Of a stretch of DNA of 64,000 nt, positions 7,958 to 16,574 are shown in pieces. The notes below the pieces were generated by a model. The model was not told where the DNA came from. It saw only the letters and a list, made by a program, of their open reading frames with translations, and did no database searches. A program made the translations under genes and the position numbers. Source of the DNA: Sandaracinus sp. (GTDB lineage: Bacteria > Myxococcota_A > Polyangia > Polyangiales > Houyiibacteriaceae). The stretch's first letter is position 1, and each line of letters starts with the position of its first letter. The stretch spans positions 124,001-188,000 of the forward strand of contig JACKEH010000004.1 of assembly GCA_020633125.1 (NCBI GenBank). Reading direction: 5' to 3'.

Positions 7958-10483
7958 TCACTCGACCCGCAGCCGGAGAATGAACGCGTCCGCCTCCAAG
8001 TCGTTTGGGCTTCCCGGTGGCGTCGCGCCGGAGCCAATGGTCGATCCGCCGAACGTGAGCGTTCCCGCCGTTCGCAGCCCGAGGAGCAACGCCTCTCCCG
8101 ACGCCAGGAACGTGATGTCCATGAACCGGCTGTAGGCGGTTCCCGCGGCTTCTCGCACATAGATGAGCGACATGTCCTGTTGGTAGACTGCGAGGAAACC
8201 GCGATTGCCACGTGTGCCGACGACGTAGACGTCGCCATTTGGGGCGATCGCGATCGCCTCGGCCGCGTAGTCACGCGCTCCGTCCACGAGGTCAGCCCAC
8301 TCAGCCTCGCTCCCGCCGTCATCAACCATCGAGACTCGCGACTGAACGCGTCCGCTCGCGAGCCGCGTCGCGACCGTGTAAACGTTCGCCTCTACACCTG
8401 ACGCGTCGGCGACGCCGGCCGCACCATCTCGAATCGTCCACCCCACGGGCAGCGAGAACGTCCACGCAGAAGCTCCAGTGAGCCGAGTCGCCCGAAGCTG
8501 TCGTGTGCTCGATGTCGTGTACGCGATGTCTCGTCGCCCCATGAAAGCAACGCTTCCAGCAGGCCCGACGAGCGAAACGTCCGGCGACACGAACGGTCGG
8601 GTGAAGCGGCTGGAGATGTGCAGCCAGCGACCGTCAGGGGTAGCCAGTAGGGGAGCGAGAGCGTCCGAGTGGGTGTCTACCGGCGCCCTCGTTGGGGTCG
8701 AACCCGTGAGTCCAATGCGAACGAGCAGATTGTCACCGGCTTCGTTCAAAGTCCTCGTCGAGCAAGTCGTGGTGGTGCACGCAAGACCATTGTACTGAGC
8801 CAGATAGCTTCCTGTCTGCCACAGGACACTCAGGTCTGCAGCGTGTGCCTGAATGAGACCGCCGTCTGCGAGGCCGCCATAGTTCTGTAATACGAAGTTC
8901 CGGCCATCAGGCAAAGCCGCGATGCTTAGGGAAACTCGTTCCCAGTCCCCAGTCTGCCCACCCAAAGGACACGAGTCGCAGTCGAGAGCGCGTGGTTGAC
9001 TAGCGGTCGTCAACGGGGCATTCGAACACGAGGACACTGCACAGAGCTGACCGATCGAGCAGCGTCGGCCGCACATGCCACAGTGGACGACGTCGAGAGT
9101 GAGGTCGATCTCGCAACCATCGCTGACTTCATCATTGCAGTCGTCGGTTCCCGGCAGGCAGCCGGTGATGATGCACTCTCCAGCCGAGCACGCGAGCACG
9201 GTGGCGTTAGGGGCCGTCCCGCAGGCCGCGCTGGCCACGGCCCCATCGATCACGCCATCGCAGTCGTCGTCGGCTCCGTTGCAGGTTTCCGGCGTCGGCC
9301 CAACCGCGCCCATGCACGCACCCCAGCGTCCAGCGCTGCAGCGCTGGGTACCCGCTTCGCACGCGCCCGTGTCAGTTCCGCCAGGACACGCGCGCGTCGC
9401 GCCATTCGTGCACTCGCAACCCTCGTCGGCACGTCCGTCGCAGTTCTCGTCGAGGACCCCGTCGCAGACCTCGGTTCGTGGACCAACCTGTCCGACGCAG
9501 GAGCCCCAGTTTCCGCTCCCGCACGTCTGTGAACCGGCGACGCAGGTTCCGACATCCGTTCCGCCCGGGCACGCCCGCGTCGCTCCGTTCGTGCATGCGC
9601 ATCCTTCGTCCACTCGACCGTCGCAGTCTTGGTCGGCGACGCCATCACACGTCTCGGTCACTGGGCCCACGTTGCCCGAGCACGCGCCCCAAAGGCCGCT
9701 CGTGCATCGTTGGGTTCCAGCGACGCAGAGACCCTCGTCGGTTCCGCATGCTCGCGACGTTCCGTTCGTGCAGCCGCATCCCTCGTCCACGTTGCCGTCG
9801 CAGTCTTCGTCGACGGTGCCGTCACACGCCTCGGTGGCCGGGCCGACGCTTCCCTCGCACACGCCCCAGGCGCCGAGCGTGCAGCGTTGCGTTCCGGCGA
9901 CGCAGGCGCCAACGTCCGATCCCGACGGGCAGGGCTGCATCGTTCCATCAGTACAGGCGCATCCCTCGTCGACGTTTCCGTCGCAGTCGTCGTCCGACGT
10001 TCCGTCGCAGACTTCCGTGGTGGGACCGATTGCGTCGAGGCATTCGCCGTAGCTGCCGTCGACGCAGGTTTCGCGACCCGCCATGCACGCGCCGGTCTCT
10101 TCTCCACACGCGCGGTCCGCGCCGTCGACGCACGAGCAGCCTTCGTCGATCTCGCCGTCGCAGTCGTCGTCGACGAGCCCATCGCACTGTTCGGTGGTCG
10201 CGACGCACGTCGTGGCGTCGAGGCCCGCGTCGAAGCCGGTGTCGGGCGTAGCGTCGAGCATCGGCGATCCGCCGTCGGCGACCCCTGCGTCGAACGGGTC
10301 GATCGGAACCTCGGCGTCCGGGAACAGGCAGAGCCAACGCTCGACGTCGACCTCGACGCCGGGCGGGCACACGCAGGCACCTCGCACTTCGTCGCGAATC
10401 AGCATGCCGCAGTCGACCTCGACGGGGTCACACGCAGCGAGTGGAAGAGAAAGAGTGAGGCAACAGGCGAGGTAACGAGTCAT
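7958..10483 (-). CDS. Large lipoprotein with MopE-like Cys/Asp repeats
   Basis: An 841-residue exported protein. The N-terminus MTRYLACCLTLSLPLAACDP is a lipoprotein signal with lipobox LAAC (Cys18). A short Asp/Pro-rich linker follows. Residues of about 95-395 hold five full copies plus a partial copy of a repeat of about 55 residues, each with a C-DG-DDDCDG-DEGC motif (the putative metal-binding MopE motif) alternating with a RACPGGTD-type half. The last 440 residues are a non-repetitive domain with beta-propeller-like spacing (DGRNFVLQNYGG, DGRWLHISS, GDVYVVGTRGN). Asp-rich loops suggest Ca2+ or other metal binding at the cell surface. It converges on the BtuF-like gene, 17 bases apart. 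Confidence 0.85.
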   Translation of the reverse strand: MTRYLACCLTLSLPLAACDPVEVDCGMLIRDEVRGACVCPPGVEVDVERWLCLFPDAEVPIDPFDAGVADGGSPMLDATPDTGFDAGLDATTCVATTEQCDGLVDDDCDGEIDEGCSCVDGADRACGEETGACMAGRETCVDGSYGECLDAIGPTTEVCDGTSDDDCDGNVDEGCACTDGTMQPCPSGSDVGACVAGTQRCTLGAWGVCEGSVGPATEACDGTVDEDCDGNVDEGCGCTNGTSRACGTDEGLCVAGTQRCTSGLWGACSGNVGPVTETCDGVADQDCDGRVDEGCACTNGATRACPGGTDVGTCVAGSQTCGSGNWGSCVGQVGPRTEVCDGVLDENCDGRADEGCECTNGATRACPGGTDTGACEAGTQRCSAGRWGACMGAVGPTPETCNGADDDCDGVIDGAVASAACGTAPNATVLACSAGECIITGCLPGTDDCNDEVSDGCEIDLTLDVVHCGMCGRRCSIGQLCAVSSCSNAPLTTASQPRALDCDSCPLGGQTGDWERVSLSIAALPDGRNFVLQNYGGLADGGLIQAHAADLSVLWQTGSYLAQYNGLACTTTTCSTRTLNEAGDNLLVRIGLTGSTPTRAPVDTHSDALAPLLATPDGRWLHISSRFTRPFVSPDVSLVGPAGSVAFMGRRDIAYTTSSTRQLRATRLTGASAWTFSLPVGWTIRDGAAGVADASGVEANVYTVATRLASGRVQSRVSMVDDGGSEAEWADLVDGARDYAAEAIAIAPNGDVYVVGTRGNRGFLAVYQQDMSLIYVREAAGTAYSRFMDITFLASGEALLLGLRTAGTLTFGGSTIGSGATPPGSPNDLEADAFILRLRVE
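9290..10200 (-). repeat. Tandem coding repeats (about 165 bp) in the MopE-like gene
   Basis: The DNA encoding the Cys/Asp repeats contains about five units of roughly 165 bp. Recurrent words on the plus strand include ATCCCTCGTC, CGTCGCAGTC and CGCAGACCTC-like variants, reflecting CDG-DDDCDG-DEGC. Unit divergence indicates old duplication followed by drift. Copy number could vary between strains. Confidence 0.7.
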
Positions 10484-10532
10484 GACGGCGGCGGGCTTCG
10501 TCCCGAGCTTGGTTCGGTTGCTCGGAAAAGCG

Positions 10533-10563
10533 AAAGGCCGACGTGGTTTGCCACGTCGGCCCT
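10533..10563 (-). terminator. Terminator of the composite lipoprotein gene
   Basis: An 11-bp perfect stem, GGCCGACGTGG (10536-10546) with CCACGTCGGCC (10551-10561), and a 4-base loop. Read leftward it is followed by TTTCGCTTTT. It lies 55 bases past the stop at 10618. Confidence 0.8.
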
Positions 10564-10617
10564 TCTGCTCGAACGGAGCTGTGATTCAGCTCCTGTGAAC
10601 GTTTCGTTCGCCCGTAC

Positions 10618-11130
10618 TCACGGACACTCGGTCCGGTTGCCCAGGCCGCTGACGTCGTCGCGTGCGTGGCTGGTGTATTCGGTCGACGGATCGGTTCCGA
10701 AGCCCGACGCCGCCGGAACGGCATCGCAACGGCGACGAAGCGTCTGCTCTGCGGTCGAAACGCCTCCCCCCGTCCACGACGTCATCGGACGAGTTCCCGG
10801 GTCGCCGAAGCGATCCACGAGCTCGCCACTGCAGACCAAGTCGTAGGAGTCATCGCCGTTGTGGTTGACGTCGGCGACGACCGTGCACGAGGGGCTGATC
10901 ATCGCTCGGCACAGCGCACGCACGGCGCCCGGCGCCAGCGTCCCGGAGAGGGTCACGGTCGACGTCGGCGTGGCCGCGGAGTTCTGGTAGACTCGGAGGA
11001 CGCATGCGCTGAGGTCGACCTCACTCGCGCCGATGTTGCCGATCTCGATGGCCTTGTTGTCCGTGCCGCTGCCTTCGACGTATTCGGTGAAGAGCAGCTC
11101 CGGAACGGGAGGCGGACCGCCACGGTCACC
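10618..11130 (-). CDS. C-terminal lamin-tail-like fragment of the composite gene
   Basis: About 170 residues are read from around 11130: PELLFTEYVEGSGTDNKAIE, IGNIGASEVDLSACVLRVY, SGTLAPGAVRALCRA and ending GNRTECP. This is the lamin-tail (LTD) fold found at the ends of many secreted bacterial nucleases and lipoproteins. It continues the upstream fragment after a one-base shift within a GCGGTCCGCCTCC stretch. Confidence 0.55.
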   Translation of the reverse strand, partial: GDRGGPPPVPELLFTEYVEGSGTDNKAIEIGNIGASEVDLSACVLRVYQNSAATPTSTVTLSGTLAPGAVRALCRAMISPSCTVVADVNHNGDDSYDLVCSGELVDRFGDPGTRPMTSWTGGGVSTAEQTLRRRCDAVPAASGFGTDPSTEYTSHARDDVSGLGNRTECP

Positions 11131-12311
11131 GGCACGATCACGTCGTCGCCGCCAAAGGAGGCCGTGAGCATGCCCGTGCCTTCGGACCCACTTGCGGTGT
11201 ACGTGGCCATTCCAACCGTTGCCCCCGCCGCCACCGAGATGCTGGCCGGGCCCGTCAGAAGACCCGCTGGCGCGAGGGCGATGCTCACCGAGGCTCCGCC
11301 AGCGGCAGCCGGCATCGGGAGGATGACGGTCACTTCGACGGTCGCACTCGGTGCCAGCGCGATGGTGCCAGGCGACACGCGGAGCGTCGACGAGCCGAAG
11401 TCCATTGCGTTTCGCGGTTGAATACGGGTGTTCATGAACCCGAAGTTCAACGGGCCCTGGATGAAGCTGAACGAGTTGCCCACGGAGGCCGGCGGGTCGA
11501 GCGCAAAGATGTCGTCGCCGATCAAGAGCGACCGTCGACGCGGAAGTCGCCTCCCAGGAAGACCGGTCTCCGCGACCGTCACCGACTCGACGCGAACCAA
11601 GACCGACTGAAGGGCGCTCGCGCGCGCACCGCTCGTCGCGATGTCTGCCGGGGGAACGACCGTTGCCGCGGGAACACCGGGCATCCCGCGCGAGGTGATC
11701 GACGGAGTCGCCAGCTGGGCGAGCCCGAAGAAGTCCGCGACGGTGCCCGTGACGTCGACCTGCTCGCCCACCGAGTTGGTCGGAGCCGAGCTCGTGAACA
11801 CGAAGATGCCGCTGAAATCGACGCCAGCGTAGTCGTCGGTGCCCATCGCCTGTTGCGCGTAGAAGCCGTTGCTCGCGAGCGCGGTGATCACGAGGCCACG
11901 AACCGTGACCTCCGTCTCCGCCGGGTGTGTGCCCATGCGAACGGCGTAGACCGTCGTCGCGAGCGCAGGACACGCCATCGCGTCGGGGTTCGCGACCGTC
12001 GGGCACGCGTCACACGCATCACCCTTGTCGTCCTCGTCCATGTCCTCCTGCATGGGGTTGGGGACAGATGGACAGTTGTCGGCGTCGTTGGGCACGCCGT
12101 CGCGATCCCGATCGTTGGGGTCGACGGCGATGCACGTGGCGGGGTTTGCGTCGCCACCGAGAGGGCACGGATCGCAGGCGTCGCCGATGCCGTCCGAGTC
12201 CGAGTCCGCCTGCATGCCGTTGTCGAGCGGGCGAATGGGATTGAAGATCGTCTCGCAGTTGTCGGCTGCGTCGTCGATACCGTCACCGTCCATATCGGTG
12301 GCGGAGGACAT
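10953..12311 (-). CDS. TSP3-repeat fragment of the composite gene
   Basis: The genuine part of this frame runs from about 12340 to 11130. It opens with NGSNYYTGMSSATDMDGDGI and holds three thrombospondin-3 type Asp-rich repeats (DADNCPSVPNPMQEDMDEDD, DSDSDGIGDACDPCPLG). An OB/beta-rich region follows (VRGLVITALASNGFYAQQ, VGEQVDVTGTVADFFGLAQL), then an Ig-like segment (ISVAAGATVGMATYTASGSE). The last 50 or so residues of the open frame are out of phase with the lamin-tail domain and are not real. Confidence 0.55.
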   Translation of the reverse strand: MSSATDMDGDGIDDAADNCETIFNPIRPLDNGMQADSDSDGIGDACDPCPLGGDANPATCIAVDPNDRDRDGVPNDADNCPSVPNPMQEDMDEDDKGDACDACPTVANPDAMACPALATTVYAVRMGTHPAETEVTVRGLVITALASNGFYAQQAMGTDDYAGVDFSGIFVFTSSAPTNSVGEQVDVTGTVADFFGLAQLATPSITSRGMPGVPAATVVPPADIATSGARASALQSVLVRVESVTVAETGLPGRRLPRRRSLLIGDDIFALDPPASVGNSFSFIQGPLNFGFMNTRIQPRNAMDFGSSTLRVSPGTIALAPSATVEVTVILPMPAAAGGASVSIALAPAGLLTGPASISVAAGATVGMATYTASGSEGTGMLTASFGGDDVIVPVTVAVRLPFRSCSSPNTSKAAARTTRPSRSATSARVRSTSAHASSESTRTPRPRRRRP

Positions 12312-12947
12312 GCCGGTGTAATAGTTCGAGCCGTTCTCGCCGCGTCAGGCGGACGACATCCGCATACGCGCAGGCACGCAAGCTGGTTCTCCCGTCCGGG
12401 GTCGCCACACAGAACACGAGCGGATACTCGAAAGTGGTGGCCTCGCGAAGCAGGGTCATCGCCGCACTGAAGGAATGGAGAGTTCTTGCAGCCAGCGCGG
12501 TGCGCTCTTCCACATACGTCAGCACCGCCGGTTTCGTGGTGTCCGATCCTTCGACGAGCCCATCCGCAGGTCGGATCGCTCAACCAAGGCGGCGTCGCCG
12601 AACTGAACGTTGCCCGCCGCGGAGCACCAGCAACGACGTCGTCCGGTCTGGCAGCGATCACAGCGCGATGGTCGCGTCGAACTGATCGCGCGTCGAATAT
12701 CGCGATGTCGGCGACCAAATCCCTCGTCCAGTGTACCAATGAGGTCAGCGTATCCGAGCGCGCGAGCGCTGTTGCGCGTCGCCATCAACCAAAGCTGCTC
12801 GTCGGGAAAGAACCCGTCGTTATGCGCCTGATTGAAATAGTCCGCGCAGGCGCGAGCTCGCGCAGCATGTTCATCGAGCCGGTGGCAGCCAGTCGTTGCC
12901 GAGACCGATCGTTGCTCCCAGTCGCGCGTACTCCGTGACGAGCCGTG

Positions 12948-14030
12948 TCATCGTACAGCGTGATGTTTGTGCGCGGAGACCAAATCAGTTCGACATCTTC
13001 GGCGGTCATTTCGGCGATGTCCGCCGCCGTGAGACCAACGCCGTGGATGAACGCCGGACTTGGCTCGACGACATCCGTCGTCGGTTCCCTCGCGCATGCA
13101 GCGGAACTCGTTGCGTGCGGCCTCGTCGATTCCTTCCGGCGACGTGCGGCACGTATTGAAGGTGGCGTCGACACGGCTCCACTGACTTGACCATCGCAGA
13201 TAGCATACGAACAATCCGAGTTTCGCTTCGTCCCGTCGGAGTCTCTCAGTGGAAACGTCTGGTAGACCGCAAGTCTGTGCCGGGGAGGTCGTTTCGATTT
13301 CCGCCATCGAGGTTTCGAATAGACCCGCGGGGCCTCCTTGCCCGAAAACGCTCGTCGTTCCGCTCATGAGCTGGCGGAGCTCCACCCAGAGCTGCTGAGG
13401 CACCGTGGTGAAGTTGCTCGCCGCCGAGACTCGGGTGTGGCCGTCGAGGCCACGACGCCAGTCGTGACGGTGCTCATAGCGCTCGTCGGTGAGCATCCCG
13501 ACCGAATCAGCGGAGTACGGCAATCCTTGGCCGAACGGTAGATGGTCGTGTGCGTTAATCAATCCCGGGCTGACGACGCTGTCGGGGCAGACGACCTGCG
13601 TGGCTTCGCCGGCGCCGGTCGCGCTGGTGCAGTCGCAGCCGACACACGCGATGAGGCCGTCGGTGCCGACGAGGACCTGGCCGCCGCGGAAGACCTCGCC
13701 GGGCGTGAGGACGTCACCGGTGATGAGGAGGGCGGCGTTGCCGGCCGTGACGGTGCAGCGGCCCTCGCTCGGCGCCGGCAGTGCGTCGCCGGGGCAGGTC
13801 GTGATGGTCGGGGGCGGGAAGAGATCGCCGGGCGTGACGCTTCCGTCTGGGCGGTCGCCGTCGGGCAGGAAGCCGTCAGGGAGGTCGCCATCCGGGAGCA
13901 CCATTCCGTCGGTCATGCCGCCATCGACCGGCGGCGGCTCGTCGTCGTCGCCACACCCGTAGGCGACGACGAGCAGACAGGAGAACAAAGAGAGCGAGAG
14001 GGCGGAGCCCCGAACCCGAAGCGCGTGCAT
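12948..14030 (-). CDS. N-terminal amidohydrolase fragment of the composite gene
   Basis: This frame is genuine from 14030 to about 13325 (some 235 residues). It has the signal peptide MHALRVRGSALSLSLFSCLL, the lipobox, an Asp/Gly/Pro linker with repeated PDGD-type steps, and the metal-site motif INAHDHLPFGQG. It also has ERYEHRHDWRRGLDGHTRV. Beyond 13325 the frame stays open by chance, but the family sequence moves to another frame (IRNLDGG, then QTFPLRDSDGTKR). It would act at the cell surface as a metal-dependent hydrolase if the gene is intact. Confidence 0.6.
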   Translation of the reverse strand: MHALRVRGSALSLSLFSCLLVVAYGCGDDDEPPPVDGGMTDGMVLPDGDLPDGFLPDGDRPDGSVTPGDLFPPPTITTCPGDALPAPSEGRCTVTAGNAALLITGDVLTPGEVFRGGQVLVGTDGLIACVGCDCTSATGAGEATQVVCPDSVVSPGLINAHDHLPFGQGLPYSADSVGMLTDERYEHRHDWRRGLDGHTRVSAASNFTTVPQQLWVELRQLMSGTTSVFGQGGPAGLFETSMAEIETTSPAQTCGLPDVSTERLRRDEAKLGLFVCYLRWSSQWSRVDATFNTCRTSPEGIDEAARNEFRCMREGTDDGCRRAKSGVHPRRWSHGGGHRRNDRRRCRTDLVSAHKHHAVR

Positions 14031-14138
14031 GAAACCTCGTAGGGCGGCTCCGGGGGAGAAGCCGCGAAGGCTCCAAGAAAGCCGACCCGCCCCGGCCGGT
14101 CAAGCCGCGGCCGAGCAACGTTCGCGCATCGGTCGGTT

Positions 14139-14369
14139 TCAGAGGTTCTCGACGGAGGCGTAGAGCTCGGGGACGAAGGTGGTCCGCGGCCGCACCAGGG
14201 TGCCGCGGGCGGAGCGTCGCCGGGCGTGAAGTCGCTCCACCATCGGGCTTTCCGTGGCACCGAGGACCTCGTCGGCGTCGTTGAACTCGTGCTCGACCAC
14301 GGGGGCGGGGTGGTCTTGCGCCAGGGCTGGGGAGGCGGCGAGGACGAGGAGCAGGGCGAGTCGGGTCAT
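14139..14369 (-). CDS. Small secreted protein beside a Ser/Thr kinase
   Basis: 76 residues with a strong signal peptide (MTRLALLLVLAASPALAQ, cleavage after residue 17-18). The mature part is about 58 residues, VVEHEFNDADEVLGATE... ending LVRPRTTFVPELYASVENL. I recall similar short myxobacterial proteins with a VRPR-FVPEL--SVE-L ending, often near kinase genes, but no function is known to me. It is transcribed divergently from the kinase at 14528 and lies 108 bases upstream of the composite gene in the same direction. Confidence 0.65.
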   Translation of the reverse strand: MTRLALLLVLAASPALAQDHPAPVVEHEFNDADEVLGATESPMVERLHARRRSARGTLVRPRTTFVPELYASVENL

Positions 14370-14527
14370 GTCGGGCTGCGACGCGCGACGTGCTCGGACG
14401 ATCTCTTTCGAACGAACGAGGCCGCGACGTCGGGCGGAGGGCGGCGCCAGACCCTGTCAGGGGGCGCCTTCCGCGCCCTGCGCGATCCCCCACGCCAACC
14501 ACCAAACGTGGTACTCCGGCACGTCGG

Positions 14528-15970
14528 ATGCGCGTCTGTCCGCAATGCGCTCGCGAGTACCTCGACGGCGAGGGCTTCTGCCCGTTCGACGGGGCACGGC
14601 TTCGCGAAGGCGCACGCGCGATGGCGACCGTCCCGCCCTCGGACCCCTACCTCGGCATGACGCTCGACGGGCGTTACTACGTCGAGCGCGTGCTCGGTCG
14701 CGGCGGCATGGGCACGGTCTACGCAGCACGGCTGGTCGCGCTGAACAAACCCGTCGCGCTGAAGCTGCTCCGGCCCGTGCAAGACGACGGTGGCCAAGCC
14801 GTCGGTCGCTTCGAGCGCGAGGCCCGCGCCGCGTCGAGGCTCGGCAACCCGCACATCGTCGACATCTTCGACTTCGGGCGAAGCCAGAACGGTCTGTCGT
14901 TCTTGGCGATGGAGCTCCTCGACGGCGAGGACCTCGGGAATCTGCTCGCGCGCGAGCGACGGGTGCCGCTCGAGCGTGCGTTGCGCATCGTGCTGCAGTG
15001 CTGCACTGCGCTCGGGGCCGCGCACGCGGCGGGCATCATTCACCGTGACCTCAAGCCCGAGAACGTCTTCCTCGTCACGCGTGGGCACGAGCCCGAGTTC
15101 GTGAAGATCGTCGACTTCGGGCTCGCGAAGATCAGCGAGACCGAGCAAGACGGCGCACCGGGTCGAAAGCTCACGCGCACCGGCATGATCTTCGGGACGC
15201 CTCAGTACATGTCGCCCGAGCAAGGTATGGGTCGGCCGACGGACCACCGCAGCGACGTCTACGCGCTCGGCCTGATCCTCTACGAGCTGCTCACGGGCAA
15301 GGTCCCCTTCGACGGCGAGACCTTCATGAGCGTGATCCAGCAGCACCTCTCCGATCCGCCGCCGACGTTGCGGGCGATGGAGCCCGCCGTCGACGTGCCG
15401 CCGTCGGTCGAAGCGGTGATCTACCGCTGCTTGGACAAACGTGCGGGAGCGCGACCCCAATCGATGGGCGAGCTGGCGGAGGAGCTCCTCGCGGCGCTTC
15501 GTGCCGCAGGGCAAGACGCGATGGCGCAGCGCCTCCAACGTTTCGTCGTGCCGATGGCGGAGCCTACGGCGGCGATGGCGCTGACGAAACGAAAGCCCGC
15601 GTCGATGGCGCCGCCCCCGATGGCGCCTGCGCCGATGGTCGACGAGTTGGGTGAGACGCTCGCAGCCCAGCCCGTGGTGGACGTGGAGGCACTGCAACGC
15701 GCGAAGCTCGCCGAAGACGCCCGCCGTGCGGAGGCCGCTCGTGTACCGACTCCGTCGCCTTCGCCGCGCGTGCCGACCCCGTCGCCTTCGCCACACCAGC
15801 CACCTCGGCAACGGAACGCGACGCCGACGGCGCGGGCTCCGCGATTGCTGGTCGACGACGAGCCGGTGCCGCCGCCGAGCTCGAACGCGGGTCGCCTGGT
15901 CCTGGTCGGCGTGTTGCTGTTGGCGCTCGGTGGGCTGCTCGGCTTCTTGGCGCTTCGTTTCGCGCCGTGA
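14528..15970 (+). CDS. Membrane-anchored Ser/Thr protein kinase with zinc ribbon
   Basis: 480 residues from the ATG at 14528. The N-terminus MRVCPQCAREYLDGEGFCPF is a short zinc-ribbon-like motif (C4, C7, C18 and D21). The Hanks-type kinase domain runs from about 48 to 320: LGRGGMGTVY, Lys79 in VALKLL, IHRDLKPEN (Asp174), VDFGLAK (Asp196), GTPQYMSPEQ and DVYALG. A Pro/Ala/Met-rich linker leads to a single C-terminal membrane helix (VLVGVLLLALGGLLGFLAL) that ends the protein, so the kinase lies in the cytoplasm with almost no periplasmic part. All catalytic residues are present. The partner is unknown. Confidence 0.93.
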   Translation: MRVCPQCAREYLDGEGFCPFDGARLREGARAMATVPPSDPYLGMTLDGRYYVERVLGRGGMGTVYAARLVALNKPVALKLLRPVQDDGGQAVGRFEREARAASRLGNPHIVDIFDFGRSQNGLSFLAMELLDGEDLGNLLARERRVPLERALRIVLQCCTALGAAHAAGIIHRDLKPENVFLVTRGHEPEFVKIVDFGLAKISETEQDGAPGRKLTRTGMIFGTPQYMSPEQGMGRPTDHRSDVYALGLILYELLTGKVPFDGETFMSVIQQHLSDPPPTLRAMEPAVDVPPSVEAVIYRCLDKRAGARPQSMGELAEELLAALRAAGQDAMAQRLQRFVVPMAEPTAAMALTKRKPASMAPPPMAPAPMVDELGETLAAQPVVDVEALQRAKLAEDARRAEAARVPTPSPSPRVPTPSPSPHQPPRQRNATPTARAPRLLVDDEPVPPPSSNAGRLVLVGVLLLALGGLLGFLALRFAP

Positions 15971-16142
15971 GCCTCGGTGTTGCGTGGAGGCTTCCGGGCC
16001 CGTAAGGTGTGGCTCGTCGGGTGTACCTCGCTGCGCGGGGACGCCACGAACGGAGTCGATACTCGATACCGTCACTCGGTCCCGGATGCAGGGCTCGGTG
16101 ACGACCCCCCGCGGCCGCAGCCTGGCCGCTAGGAGGTGCCTC

Positions 16143-16574
16143 ATGCGCCGTCGGATGTTCCTCGGAAAGATCCATCGCTGCCGCGTCACCCACGCCGACC
16201 TCGAGTACGAGGGCAGCGTCACCGTCGACGCCGACCTGCTCGACGCGGCGGGCATCCTCGAGCACGAGGAAGTCCACATCTGGAACGTCACCCGAGGCAC
16301 GCGCCTCTCGACGTACGCGCTTCGTGGGCCGCGTGGCTCCAAGGTCGTCTGCATCAACGGCGCCGCCGCGCACCTGATGCGGCCGGACGACATCGTCATC
16401 CTCGCGACCTTCGGCGAGATGGAAGACGAAGACGCGAAGCGGCACGTGCCCAAGGTCGTGCTCTGCAACGAGCACAACGACATCGTCGAGGTCGGACCGG
16501 AGCGCCCCGGCCCGCAGATGCCGCGTCATCTGCCGCTCCCCGACGGCTTCCGCGTCGCGGAACCGGCGGAGTGA
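16143..16574 (+). CDS. panD: Aspartate 1-decarboxylase
   Basis: 143 residues. It makes beta-alanine from aspartate for pantothenate and CoA. The self-cleavage site is in EYEGSVTVD, Gly24-Ser25, giving the pyruvoyl group on Ser25. Other family residues are KIHRCRVT, EHEEVHIWNVTRGTRLSTYA, and INGAAAHLMRPDDIVILATF. The ATG follows a good TAGGAGG spaced 7 bases. The C-terminus is a little longer than E. coli PanD (126). The stop overlaps the GTG of the next gene (GTGA). Confidence 0.96.
   Translation: MRRRMFLGKIHRCRVTHADLEYEGSVTVDADLLDAAGILEHEEVHIWNVTRGTRLSTYALRGPRGSKVVCINGAAAHLMRPDDIVILATFGEMEDEDAKRHVPKVVLCNEHNDIVEVGPERPGPQMPRHLPLPDGFRVAEPAE

Larger units (their letters stand above)
10618..14030 (-). 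pseudogene. Composite amidohydrolase / TSP3-repeat / lamin-tail lipoprotein gene with many frameshifts
   Basis: One ancestral gene of about 1,130 codons can be traced across three frames. The start at 14030 encodes a lipoprotein signal (lipobox VAYGC) and an amidohydrolase with VVSPGLINAHDHLPF and LMSGTTSVFGQGGPAGL. Between about 13,325 and 12,340 the homologous segments (YVPHVAEGIDEAARNEF, PAFIHGVGLTAADIAEM, GLGNDWLPTGSMNMLRELA, FFPDEQLWLMATRNSARALG) alternate between frames every 15-50 residues, implying a dozen or more single-base indels. Downstream, calcium-type thrombospondin-3 repeats (DMDGDGIDDAADNC) and a C-terminal lamin-tail-like domain are readable, with one more shift at about 11,120-11,130. 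Either the gene is decaying or the consensus is poor here; dnaB also has one shift. Confidence 0.75.
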
